From NCBI GenBank assembly GCA_035289625.1, contig DATDWP010000008.1:1-64000 (forward strand): a DNA stretch of 64,000 bases, given 5' to 3'. Position numbers and translations under genes: made by a program. Shown one piece after another: positions 23,645 through 34,500 of this stretch. Numbering within the stretch: the stretch's first letter is position 1; each line of letters begins with the position of its first letter. The stretch comes from UBA10205 sp035289625. GTDB taxonomy: Archaea > Iainarchaeota > Iainarchaeia > Iainarchaeales > Iainarchaeaceae. The notes under the pieces were generated by a model. It ran no database searches. It was not told the origin of the DNA and saw nothing but the letters and a program-made list of their open reading frames with translations.

Positions 23645-25084
23645 TTACACTTTTCTCAAAAATTCAATTGCAAGCCGCACTCCAAACCCGGAGCCGTCTT
23701 TTGGCATGTAATCTTTTGCTTCATCTAGAGTTGCAGTCCCCGCAACATCAAGGTGCACTATTGGTTTGCCCCCCGCAAATTTAGTCAAAAATGCAGCCGC
23801 AAATATTGCGCCATTATAATTGCTCTTTCCTAAAGACCGAAGATCGGATCGCTCTCCTTTTGTCTCATCCAAATACTCTTCAAATAATGGCATTGGCCAC
23901 ACGCGCTCATAAGTGGAAAGCCCAGCTTCATACATCTTATCCCCAAGGGCCTTATCGGTTGAAAATAATCCCGCGCAATGAGACCCTAGGGCTGCTACAA
24001 TTGAACCTGTAAGAGTTGAGAATTCCAAAACGAATTTTGGGTTATACTTTTTCACGCCGTAAGATATTGCGTCCCCCAAAACAAGCCTTCCTTCGGCATC
24101 TGTATTTAGGTTTTCAACAGTTAGTCCTGAATAAGATTTTATTATATCGCCCGCGCGATATGATTTTCGGTCAACCAGATTTTCAGAACATGCTAAAATC
24201 CCAATAAGATTTCTTTTCATGCCAATTTCAGCTGCGCTCTTCATTATCCCAAGAACAGTGGCGGCCCCTGCCATATCCATTCTCATATCCTTCATGCGCG
24301 CTGCCCCAAATTTTATGTCAAGCCCACCGGTATCAAATGTAATTCCTTTTCCAACAAGAAGGGCTCGTTCTTTTGAGGCACTATTGCCGCTATACTCAAG
24401 AATTATTATTCGCGGTGGCACAAGCGATGCGCTCCCTACGCTCAAAATCATGTTCATGCCAAGGCGTTTTAGATCCTTTTCGTGCAGGACAGTGATTTTG
24501 AACTTGTTTTTGCGGGCAATATCTTTTGATAGTTTTTCCAAAAGTTCAGAAGTTACAACATTGCTATTATCTGAAACAAGGTCTCGCACCATAAATACAT
24601 TGCGGCACACAAATTCTACATCTGTTAGAGAGTAAGAAAATTTCTTTGCATATAACGGAAAAGTGAACCTACTAACCCTAAATATTTTCTCCTGTTCTTG
24701 CTTGTATTTATCAAAAGAATAATTCGCAAGCAGTGCCCCTTCAACTATTGCGCTGCACTGCTCAGCTGATAAACCAGTAGAAGAAAAGTAAACTTCCGCT
24801 ATTTTGTAAGATGAGGCAATTTTTGTTGCCCTTGCCGCTGCCCTTCTGTAGTAATCAAGTTGCACAGTGTCTTTTTGCCCAAGGCTTATTACAAATGCCT
24901 TTTTTTCTGCAAGGAAAATTGATTCGAATTTTTTGCCTTTGAATGAATCAGGGATTGAATTGAATAATTTTGGCTCCCCTTCAAAAACAAAATGCACAGA
25001 AAGGCAATTTTTCGGTTCGCCAAAATGAAGTTGTGATGCCATCAAATAAGAAAAGCTGCGTTGCATTTTTAATTCTTCACTCAT
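23645..25084 (-). CDS. pepA: Leucyl aminopeptidase, M17 family
   Basis: 479 aa cytosolic di-metal aminopeptidase that trims N-terminal residues. The metal and catalytic site is intact: GKGITFDTGGLDIK, MKDMRMDMAGAA and NTDAEGRLVLGDA (the family signature). The N-terminal domain (about residues 1-160) is the usual macro-like regulatory part. Monocistronic, with convergent neighbour downstream. M17 enzymes also act as stress-related cysteinylglycinases in bacteria; the role here is probably peptide turnover. Confidence 0.93.
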   Translation of the reverse strand: MSEELKMQRSFSYLMASQLHFGEPKNCLSVHFVFEGEPKLFNSIPDSFKGKKFESIFLAEKKAFVISLGQKDTVQLDYYRRAAARATKIASSYKIAEVYFSSTGLSAEQCSAIVEGALLANYSFDKYKQEQEKIFRVSRFTFPLYAKKFSYSLTDVEFVCRNVFMVRDLVSDNSNVVTSELLEKLSKDIARKNKFKITVLHEKDLKRLGMNMILSVGSASLVPPRIIILEYSGNSASKERALLVGKGITFDTGGLDIKFGAARMKDMRMDMAGAATVLGIMKSAAEIGMKRNLIGILACSENLVDRKSYRAGDIIKSYSGLTVENLNTDAEGRLVLGDAISYGVKKYNPKFVLEFSTLTGSIVAALGSHCAGLFSTDKALGDKMYEAGLSTYERVWPMPLFEEYLDETKGERSDLRSLGKSNYNGAIFAAAFLTKFAGGKPIVHLDVAGTATLDEAKDYMPKDGSGFGVRLAIEFLRKV

Positions 25085-25213
25085 TTACTCGCAACTTAAT
25101 GAGGCATCAGGACATGAAAGGCCATTTTGTGCTTTTTTTGGCTAGTTATACAGTTGCATGGCCCAAGGCGAATTTGCAATGGGGAATTTAATTACTTTGC
25201 AAAAAGGCTAGAT

Positions 25214-26290
25214 ATGCAAAATTTCAAAATAATAGGGCAATCTGCAGGCGCGCGGGCAGGAATTCTTAATACCGCACATGGTAAAATAAAGACCCCGTTT
25301 CTAATGCCGGTTGCAACCAAAGGATCGGTAAAACTCCTATCAAATGAGGAAGTCCAAAGTACTGGAACAGAGTGCCTTATTAGTAATGGCTTTATCCTCT
25401 CAATGCGCCCAGGGGTTGATGTAATTAAAAAGCACGGGGGATTGCACAAATTCATGAATTGGCAAGGCGGCTTATTTACTGATTCCGGGGGCTTTCAAGT
25501 CCTGAGTGAAGAATTTTGCTTGGGAGTATCTGAAGATGGAGTGAAATTTCGCAACCCATTTAGCGGAAAAGAAATGCTCTTCACCCCAGAAGAATCCATA
25601 AAAATCCAAAACTCCCTTGGAAGCGATGTTGCAATGTGCCTTGATGATGTGCCCACTGCAAATGTAACCTCTGCAAGATTGCAAGAAGCCGTGCAACGAA
25701 CTACCGATTGGGCAAAAAGATGTAAAGAAGCGCACTTGAACAAAAAACAAATGCTCTTTGGAATATGCCAGGGCGGAACTGATTTAGCGCTTCGACAAAA
25801 GAGTGCAAAGCAAATTGCCTCAATTGATTTTGATGGTTATGCAATCGGTGGCCTTGTAATAGGAGAGGAGCAGAGCAAAACATTTCCGGCAGTAGAGGCG
25901 TGCATCCCATTTTTGCCACAAGAAAAACCCAGATATATGATGGGTGTTGGGTCAGCCGACCAGATAGTAAAAGCAATTTCACTAGGGATTGACTGTTTTG
26001 ATTCGTGCTATGCCTCTCGTACCGCGCGCCATGGCAGGGCATTTAGTGGAAAAGGCAACATCAATATAGATGCAGCTGGTAACAAATTCGACCTCTCACC
26101 ACTTGATACTCAGTGCGAGTGCTTTGTGTGCGAAAAATATTCGCGCTCATATCTTCACCATCTCTTCAGGACAAAAGAGGAGAATGCCGGAAAATATTTA
26201 ACTTACCACAATATTTTTTTCCTGCAAAATTTGATAAAAAAGATAAGGTCTGAAATTATAGATGGCACATTTGCCCCCTCAAAAAAGTAA
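25214..26290 (+). CDS. tgt: tRNA-guanine transglycosylase, bacterial-type
   Basis: 358 aa from ATG 25214. Exchanges guanine in tRNA for a 7-deazaguanine base. GLFTDSGGFQVLS, the YAIGGLVIGE segment, nucleophile region GIDCFDSCYASRTARHG, and the C-terminal zinc site CxCxxC...H (CECFVCEKYSRSYLHH) match the single-domain bacterial enzyme for queuosine at position 34. The archaeal arcTGT PUA extension is absent. A recognition loop LDDVPT differs from the usual bacterial form. Codons upstream of 25214 lie in front of the family's N-terminus. It is followed on the opposite strand by tRNA-Arg. Confidence 0.85.
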   Translation: MQNFKIIGQSAGARAGILNTAHGKIKTPFLMPVATKGSVKLLSNEEVQSTGTECLISNGFILSMRPGVDVIKKHGGLHKFMNWQGGLFTDSGGFQVLSEEFCLGVSEDGVKFRNPFSGKEMLFTPEESIKIQNSLGSDVAMCLDDVPTANVTSARLQEAVQRTTDWAKRCKEAHLNKKQMLFGICQGGTDLALRQKSAKQIASIDFDGYAIGGLVIGEEQSKTFPAVEACIPFLPQEKPRYMMGVGSADQIVKAISLGIDCFDSCYASRTARHGRAFSGKGNINIDAAGNKFDLSPLDTQCECFVCEKYSRSYLHHLFRTKEENAGKYLTYHNIFFLQNLIKKIRSEIIDGTFAPSKK

Positions 26291-26309
26291 AGGCAGTTAA
26301 AGAATTTAT

Positions 26310-26424
26310 CGCCCCTACTGGGATTTGAACCCAGGTCTTTGGCTCTTTCCAATCGTTTTGGTTATATTTGCCTCCAAAATGATTGCCGGAAGCCAGTATT
26401 CTATCCAGACTATACTATAGGGGC
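26310..26424 (-). tRNA. tRNA-Arg (CCG) with intron
   Basis: Minus-strand tRNA, 115 nt with intron, 74 nt mature. Acceptor GCCCCTA/TAGGGGC with G73 and no encoded CCA; T arm CTGGG-TTCAAAT-CCCAG. Spliced anticodon loop TTCCGGA gives anticodon CCG (reads CGG). It matches the archaeal tRNA-Arg(CCG) layout base for base in length. Two positions, 12-23 (A-A) and 27-43 (C-A), do not pair, so the D and anticodon stems look weak. A 41-nt intron sits at 37/38 (see next entry). Confidence 0.85.
26345..26385 (-). other. Canonical BHB intron of tRNA-Arg
   Basis: 41-nt intron after G37. TGGC/GCCA and the 4-bp TTCC/GGAA helix are separated by a 3-nt bulge AGA on the 3' side, and TTCC and the 11-bp intron stem by a 3-nt bulge GGC on the 5' side: a textbook bulge-helix-bulge for the archaeal splicing endonuclease. 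The intron stem (AATCATTTTGG/CCAAAACGATT, one mismatch) caps it. Confidence 0.85.
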
Positions 26425-26494
26425 GCTAAAAGTAGATGCCTGCAAATCTTTAAGAACTACTATTTTGCCAATTGGCAGGTAGTGTGAAGAATCC

Positions 26495-26505
26495 GATTTA
26501 AATAC
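26495..26505 (+). promoter_or_regulatory. TATA-like element
   Basis: GATTTAAATAC centred about 29 bp before ATG 26529. Confidence 0.55.
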
Positions 26506-26528
26506 TTATTTGCATTTACTACTTTGAG

Positions 26529-27296
26529 ATGGATAGAGATAAAATAATTGCAGTTTGCCTTGTGGTCGGCTTTGCATTCCTATTGCTAGCAACCCTTGGA
26601 ATTGTTGCAATAACCGGATTTGTGCTCTTAAATTCTGATTTTACTACCTCTCCTACTTTGCAAAAGGACACCAAATCAATTTTGGAGCAAGATGCAACTT
26701 CAAGTATTATTGATATTAATGTCGATTCAACTGAGAATTCAACTCAACTAGAAGAGCAAGAAGAAGAGCCAGTTGCCACACCAGCAGCCGTTTGCGGGAA
26801 TGGGAAAAAGGAGAACGGGGAAATATGCGAGGCAAATTCTGATTGCGGGTCAAATCAGCAATGCAGTGCCTGTAAATGCCAAGATCTCCCCCCTGTAGAG
26901 AAAACACTTCTTAGCGATATAAAAGTTGAAAAGCTAACATTTACCTGCGTGCCTGATTTTGAAGGCAAAAAAGGCCTTGGAGTAAAGATCATCAGGCTAA
27001 AGAATGATTCGAGCTCTGATTTTTCAGCAACCGGAAATGGCAAAATAAGTGCAACAACCGCAAATACAACCGATACAGTTACTACAAACAATGCATTCAA
27101 ATTTTCAATAAAATCCGGCAAGCTACTCGATATTTATGGAACCAACACAACAAGAACTAGTGCCCAGTACATGGTGGTGTTTTTAGGAAACCAAGTGGAG
27201 CCGACAAAACTCACAATTGATCTGCCGGATAATAAGTATATCGAGTACACATATGACCTTAAGGCAAACGATTTTTCATCTGTCGGCTGCTTATAA
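26529..27296 (+). CDS. Membrane-anchored extracellular protein with Cys-rich CGNG module
   Basis: 255 aa. An N-terminal membrane helix (about residues 7-35) is followed by an acidic, Thr/Ser-rich linker and a cysteine module, VCGNGKKENGEICEANSDCG, resembling the DUF4215-type repeats found in surface proteins, with about six cysteines (residues 88-118). The C-terminal 120 residues are a beta-rich domain with two more cysteines, ending at FSSVGCL. Not recognised. Leaderless start. Adjacent to the surface-protein group. Confidence 0.6.
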   Translation: MDRDKIIAVCLVVGFAFLLLATLGIVAITGFVLLNSDFTTSPTLQKDTKSILEQDATSSIIDINVDSTENSTQLEEQEEEPVATPAAVCGNGKKENGEICEANSDCGSNQQCSACKCQDLPPVEKTLLSDIKVEKLTFTCVPDFEGKKGLGVKIIRLKNDSSSDFSATGNGKISATTANTTDTVTTNNAFKFSIKSGKLLDIYGTNTTRTSAQYMVVFLGNQVEPTKLTIDLPDNKYIEYTYDLKANDFSSVGCL

Positions 27297-27408
27297 AAAA
27301 TTTGCCACACTACAAAACAAAGACATAAAACAACGACATTATGGCTTAGGCACAACTGAAGCCCCGAGGCATTTTTAATTTTTTTAAAAGTTTTTAAATT
27401 GTTAAAAT

Positions 27409-28392
27409 TTATTTGTAGAGCATTCCGAAGTAGAGGTTCTCAATTATCCCCCAATACGCAATCCGCTCATTGTTTTTATCAAACGGCATGTTCTCACCGA
27501 CAAAATACTCCGGCGCAAACGCATAATAGGCAACCCTTGAACCAACCCCGCTTGAAACAATAATCGGCAAACTTTGGCCAAAATCAACCCTCTCTCCTCT
27601 TAGCCAGAAGTTTTGCGCAGGGGGCTTTCCTGTGAGCGGGGCGCCATAGTCTAAATATGCAAGGGTTGTTTGGTATGAAGATTCATTGATTGCAACTAGT
27701 GAAAAATCCCCATAAAATGGGACAGAATCAGCTAGTCCATATACAAGCTGCTTATCGCTGTTTGCAATGTCAAAATGACCAATAAGAGTACCATCTTTGC
27801 ACTGTGAAATCTCACAATAGTTAGCACGGAAATTCACCCCCAGAAGATAATCAAGCGAAACCTGCCTGTCCCCGGATTTTCTAGCCCAAGGGCCAATGTA
27901 ATCTGCGCTCCCGCCCTCTTTTCGTTCCGAATATTTCAAAAAATAAGTCAAATCGGTTTCGCGCTCACCAAGCGAACCCGCATCGCCAATCCAGACAAGC
28001 TTTCCGCCACGCGTAACATAATCTTGGAACATGCGGATGTCTTTGATGTCCATTTTTCTTGCCCGCTCAACAATTACAAGCTGGCTATCCATTAGGTTTG
28101 GCAAAGAAACAGTGTCAAGGTGCTTTGAACTAACCCGCGCGCCTATTCGAGGCGACCTTAAAACACCTTCGAGCGCTTGTGGGTCGCCAAGGCCACTATC
28201 CCCATATACTATAAGTATTTTTGGTTTGCCGCCTGAAAAAATCGAATAGTACACATCACAACCAGATGGATGAATAGCAGCGCATGAAAGTATATTGAAA
28301 AAAACAAGTGCAAACAAAAGTGCAAGCAAGAGAGCGGCAAGAACGCCAAGCCTCAAAATTTGATTACTATGTGGCTCTGATTTACTACCCAT
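27409..28392 (-). CDS. Membrane-anchored GATase-like extracellular protein
   Basis: 327 aa with one N-terminal membrane helix (about residues 13-35) and an outside domain containing PKILIVYGDSGLGDPQALEGVL and GGKLVWIGDAGSLG, an alpha-beta pattern like the class I glutamine-amidotransferase-type domains of surface proteins, without visible catalytic Cys. Several cysteines (CEISQC) probably form disulfides. It follows the giant VWA protein on the same strand, 147 bp downstream, and may function with it. Confidence 0.55.
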   Translation of the reverse strand: MGSKSEPHSNQILRLGVLAALLLALLFALVFFNILSCAAIHPSGCDVYYSIFSGGKPKILIVYGDSGLGDPQALEGVLRSPRIGARVSSKHLDTVSLPNLMDSQLVIVERARKMDIKDIRMFQDYVTRGGKLVWIGDAGSLGERETDLTYFLKYSERKEGGSADYIGPWARKSGDRQVSLDYLLGVNFRANYCEISQCKDGTLIGHFDIANSDKQLVYGLADSVPFYGDFSLVAINESSYQTTLAYLDYGAPLTGKPPAQNFWLRGERVDFGQSLPIIVSSGVGSRVAYYAFAPEYFVGENMPFDKNNERIAYWGIIENLYFGMLYK

Positions 28393-28539
28393 GGATTAAA
28401 TAAAATGCGCAAGTAAATAAACCTTCTCATAAGGCCTGCCACAATATTCAAGAGCCCAGCCATTTTTATATTTGAAATGGGCAAAACAATAAAGCAATGA
28501 CAAATTTTGCCCGTCTGATACCATGTCTTTAAGGGCGAT

Positions 28540-31500
28540 TCAGGTGCACTGGAACTGCGATGGAAGAGGATATGCACACAATGCAGCTGATGCAGATGTG
28601 CAAAAGAGCTGCTTTCTTGCATTTGCAAGTTCGCCGGCTATTTTTTGTTCATTCCACCAAAACTCTGTGCGCTCGGTATTGTTTTCAACTCTACTAGAAA
28701 CGCAAACCTTGCCATCTTCAACCAATTTGAAAATCTCAGAAAGTGAATTTACACTCTGCCCATAGTCTAGTAGTACCGGGGTTGTGCCACTAATATCAGC
28801 GCCTGGGGTTACTATTCTCAAATTTGTAGCTTCACATGCATTTAAAATGCTAAAATTCTTGTTTGGAGTGTATATCACTGTCTGGTAATAATTGTTCTGA
28901 ATGATTCCACTATTAAGCCCAGCCCAGTAGAAACCAAATGAATTTTGCGGATCTGCTATCTTGCATGATTGAGAAGGCACTGAATAGGATGAATATCTCA
29001 GGTCCTGCTTTGCTTTAATTAGTGCTTGGCCATCAAATGAGCGGCACTGTGAAAGATCAGACCCAACCCCATTCCACACCGATAAATAATCAAGCCCTGT
29101 AATCGCAACCGCCCCTTGTTTTATTTGCAAAAATAATGGGGCGTCAGTTGAAGAGGAAGGCTTTGTTATTTGCACCATTAAAGGAGTTGCATTGCTCGGG
29201 GCGTACGTGAGATCAAATTGCCCTTGGCCTGTTTTTGCAATCGAGAGTATTTTTGACCTTGCTAATTGGTTTGTAATTACAAAATCAGTTTTTTTGGAGA
29301 GTGCAACTGAGGCTATTGGCTGCGAAGCCGGTGAAACACCGCTTATTGTAATCTCTCCGCCGCCAACTGAACTATAGAGCTTTAGAGAATCCCCCTGCCC
29401 GGAAAACCCTGTTCCATAGCCAACCCTATCTACAACATTTACATTAGCCGGTGTTGCCCCAACCATCCCATCAATTGGCATGTAGTAGAGGGCATTGGTT
29501 GAATCGAGTTCGTCCTTTAATTCGAGTGTAACGTCCACTTCAACATTGGATCCTTGCTGGGTGAAAAATACCCACTGGCCAGCTGACCCGAATTTTAATG
29601 AAACGCTAACTTCATATAATCCTGAAGCCGGTAGAGGCGTAACTGAATGATTCTTTCCGATGAATTTTATTTTTGCATCACTAAAAATTTTCTTGAACCC
29701 ATCAGCATCATTTGTAAATGAAGTCGGGGTATTGAAAAAACTAAGCTGTGTCATTGCAACTAAATAGTCTTGTAAAAAGTCTGAAGAGTAACCATCGCGC
29801 ATCAAGTATGCATTGAATTTTGCAATTTTTGCTGAACTTGAAAAATTCCCGGCAGCAGTATCCCTTTTGACCCTTTCTAGTTTTCTTACAATTTCCGTTG
29901 TAAATTGCGTTGCATCGCAGTAAACAAATTCTGAATTTGCAGCACCTGAATCGAATTTGAATGCATCGCAAGTATCAGTAGTGATAACATTCCAATTCCA
30001 AGATGGTAATATGCGTGGCACTGCAGCCCTGCCTGTTGCGCCTTCAATTCCTCCTGGGCCATAGCACACTCCTTCTTTTCCCGAGTCAACCCTTACATGG
30101 AAGTACTCAGAAACTATTGGGTGTGTTGATTTTTGTATGAGTAAAATGAACCTATCTATAGGATCAGCTGTTTGATCCACTTCGCTTTCATATGTTTCAA
30201 CAACTCCTCCGGTTTGCGCCGCTACATATTCCATTAATTCAACAGCATCATTTCGTGTACTATCCCAGCGCGGCCCACCTTCATTAGTTGCCCCGAGAAG
30301 ATTTGTTACAGTTGATTCCATATCGCTTGGGTAGAAGAAGAATACTGAAATGTTTTTTGCCTTTGCAGCAGTTATTAGATCATCCGCTAATTTCTCCTCA
30401 ACCCCTGCTCTCCAATAGCACGAACCTTCAACATATGGGCTACATGAGAGTGCAAAATTATTCCTTCCGGATGGCGCATTATCACCTATTACTACAAGTA
30501 CCCTTCGCGAATCTGGCCGCCATCCAAACTTATTGATTGCATCAACCCCGTCAGGGCCCCAGCTCTCATCAAGGCTGTCAGTAAATGGATTTGGTTGGGA
30601 TGAAATTCCCGCAGCCGAAGGCCAAGTTGCAGTAGCGGTTGTGCAAGGCTGTCCGGATGGCGAATTTCTTGCATTAAGCATTCCGAAAGCTGAGTATTGT
30701 ACATCAAATCCTTTTGAGCGCAAATCTGTAAGTATTTCATCCCTGCGGGCGCACAGGGTTATCCATTCGTTGTCCATGCTGCCTGATGTATCAAAGAGGA
30801 ATGCAATATCTAGTGTTCTTGCAGCGATCATATTGAATGCGGTGCGCACATACACTGTTGCTTGCGGGTCTGCTGTTCTAAAAGTAACCTTGCCTTGGGC
30901 ATCCTTAAAATAAGTGACTGCAAATTCGCTATCATCACTTATTATGTAAGTGACTCCGGGGCCTTTTAGTGAAGGTGAAATTTTACCAAGCTCTTTTTCA
31001 AGGCCATTTGCGCGCACGCTAGATTGCTGCACTTGGGTTTGGGATGATGTTGCCGATCTTGATTCGATTGTATATGCAAAGGCGACATCGGTAAAATTTG
31101 GTACCTGGGTTGCAGAAATATAATCCTTTACTTCCAAAATCCCATAGTCCCTTCCTGAAAGGGAGGAATTCACCACATCAAAATTAATGCTCGAAGATAA
31201 GACGCGCGGGTCTCCTACATATCTGCCCTTTACAGAAATTCCGGTTGCAACAGTGCCTTCTAGCCATGTTTCAAATAATCCACCTGAAGTATTTGTGACA
31301 TTCAATTCAATAAAATCAAATGTAGGGTCAAGGTTATTTATTTGCCCCAAATCCTGCGGCAAAATGGTGCCAAGGTCATAAATTTTCCCCTCTTCCGGAA
31401 TTATTATTTCATCTTCAGATTTTGTCACTTCCCTTTCTACTAAAGGGCCTTTGCTAGCTGAATCTATATCCATATAGTCGACACGGAATTTTGCAACTAT

Positions 31501-34500
31501 TTGCTTAGAGCAACCTTTGTTTGGCCAAGAAATTGCCAAAAGGTCATTTTGCGAATTGTCATTTTTCAAAAATTCGGTGATATCTATTGGAGTTCCGTTG
31601 AAATTCTCATGGCGCAGAGGATCTGATGTGGAGCAGTCGGCTTCATTAAAATCTTGAAATAAAATGCTGGTATTTAGTATAATCCGTGTGAAACGATTAT
31701 ACCATATTTCCTCTAAATAAAGTTTTGGATCCTGGGCCCCTGATATTTTTTCGAGCCCATAATCCGAGCGCTTGAATGAGAAAATATTTTCACACTTTCC
31801 ACCTGGTACTATTTTGTCACTCCTGCAGAGCAATGTACACCCTTCACATAATGGAGTAGTTGCAGGAGGATTGCCGAAAATTATGAACGTTGATTTTTTC
31901 ACATATTTTGGCTCAAAATCTGCAATCTTTGCATTCACTGTCCAACTAAAACTCACCGGCGCGATTGTTTCAAATCTCTGCTGCACCGCACTATATTTGC
32001 CCCTCGATTCTAGATCGAATGATACTTTTGGTATCCAAAAGTCGCCAATGGCAACATCATTGCGATTTGTTGCAAATGCGCTGTCTTTAGCCGCAAAAAT
32101 ATCAAATGTTGATTTGCTCAGATCAAAATTATCAGTTGCAAGTGGCATTACCTCAACTTCAACAACCTTGAACTGTGAAAACTGCTGCTCCCCAACATAT
32201 CTTGCCCTAACATATACATCATAGTGTCCTGAGAGTTTGTCCCCAAGAGCAGTAATTGTAAGGTTTGCGCCTTTTCTGAGTGTGGATGAGACACAGGCTT
32301 CACATTGCGTGATTGTGGATGAGCCGCCCTTAAGGGTTATCGGCCCGCTTTGCAAAAGGTTTGGCAAAATATTGCTAGCTGAAGGGACAAAGAGTGAGAC
32401 CTCTACATCCGATGGGCAATTATTTGATGAGAGGGTGAATTGTGAAGATCCGCCTCTTGCTAACTGCAATTTTTCCTTATCAATTGAAATACAATCAAAT
32501 CCGGAGGTTAGTACGGGAAATGTTACATTTTGCGAAATAATTTCAAGAATTGAAGATGTCTGGTAGCCTGCTTTTTCTGCAGTTATGAAAATATTTTGCC
32601 CAGCACTTCTTGCAGGTATTTGGGCAGTGTAAAAACCATTCCCGAGATGTGTTGCTTCAAGCGCGCTTATTGAATTGATTTTTCCTTCAGCATCAACTCT
32701 AGTCGAATACCACTTTACAATAGCGCCCCTTACTGCTTCTTTTGAAACTGAATCAGAGAGCTTTATTACAAGGTTTGTCGCAACTCCGGCAGTTAGCGTT
32801 TGTGGAAGCGCTTCAACTAAAAATATCCCCTTTTCTGCAACGCTTAGCGGGAAAGAAATATTGGCATCCTGCTCTTGGAGCCCTAGAGAAATTTTCAAAA
32901 GCGTTGCAGCAGATGGCCGAATAGCCGATAGCGCAACATCAAACCCGGAACTTGTGCCAAATGCAAATTGGGAAATTGGAATACTAGCTGGAGTCGTAGA
33001 TACTGCCCCGTTATCAGTTTCAACTTTTAGCACAACATTTGAAAATGTCTTTTTGCCTGTGTGGGTGTTGTGTATTACAAGGCCTAAATTATATGCAACA
33101 TCCTCTCGCAACTGCTGGCGCTCCGTGGCACTTAGAACTACCGGGGTCAGAAGATGGGTTTTTGCAGCTTCAGATAGGGTTGCCTGGAAAATGAAATTAT
33201 TACAGCCATCTTTTGAAGGGTCGCACTCAAGCGGCTTATTGAGTATGAACTTTTCCAAAAAGAGGCCCTGTGGCGGAGCAAATATTGTCGTGCCATTTTT
33301 TTTGGCGCTTGCCCCGTACCTTATTTCAATCGGGGCGTCTTCTTGTTCAGTGCTTTTTATGAAAACTTCAACTTCAAAAATATAGGTCCCGCGGCCTAAG
33401 TTGCCAAAGCTAACTTTTGCCTGCTTGCCATCATTTGGAGTAACTTCTGCATCAGCATATGGGTCTGTTGCATTGAAATTGGAGAACTTCACTGCAGAAG
33501 CTAGTGGTGTATTCACTTTTTTTACAACCACTAAAGAATCATTTGCGGTAAGCTGCGAATCAAGCCCTGTTCGTACAACCGCTTTTGTTTCAGAGAGATT
33601 GCCATCTGATTTTACTTCAAAAACCAAAATGTAAGATGAATTATCATTTAGAATTGTAGCGCGCTGCCTATTGGTTTTTAGAATAGATAAAAGCCCAATG
33701 CAAACCGAACTATTTGAATCGCACACAAGCCCGGTGTTATCCATCTCCTCACGCAAAACCGCCCTCACTTTTGTTGTCTGGTTTGCAGATAGCTGTAAAG
33801 CTATTGTTTGGTGTGGCAAAAACCCCTGCTTTTCAACAAGGGCGTAGGGTTTTAGGTTGACCTTAAATTCTGCTTTTGGGGCAATTCCGTTCTGCGCAGT
33901 CTGGCTCTGCCCAATTTTCCCAACAATTGCATCAAAAAAACTAACCTTTGCATCTGCTACCGGATTATTATTTCGATCAACAGCTTCAAGTTCAATTGAC
34001 CCGTTTTCTAAAACCAGCACAATTGAGAGCAATAAATCAGACCCTGCAACAAGGGCGCCTTCGTCAGATTTTCCGTTCTGCCCCGAAGCACTTGCCTGCG
34101 CGTGGTATTTTCCAAGAGGCATATTTGAAAATATTGCGCTCCCTTCTTGGGAAGTCAGTGATGAGAGCAAGGAGAAGTTATGATCGCTGCTATAGATTTC
34201 AACTTTAGCATCAGAAACAGGCTTTGAGTCAAACCCTTTTACACTAACAACCACTTTGCCGGAATTCTGTGCAGTTGCCTTTTCAAGCTCTACTACAAAC
34301 GGGTTGGAATCAGTGCCGGATTTTAGCGGGATATCTTTTGAAACCTTGAGCACATACTCGGCGTGGGTTGATATTAGCGAATAGAGCCTTCTTTGCTCGA
34401 CATTGTAAAATGGAATTATCCCATCCTGCTTTGATGAATCTTGCTGCGCAATTACATTGCCATCGTGCAAAACCCCCATTACGCCGGCAATCGGCTGCTT

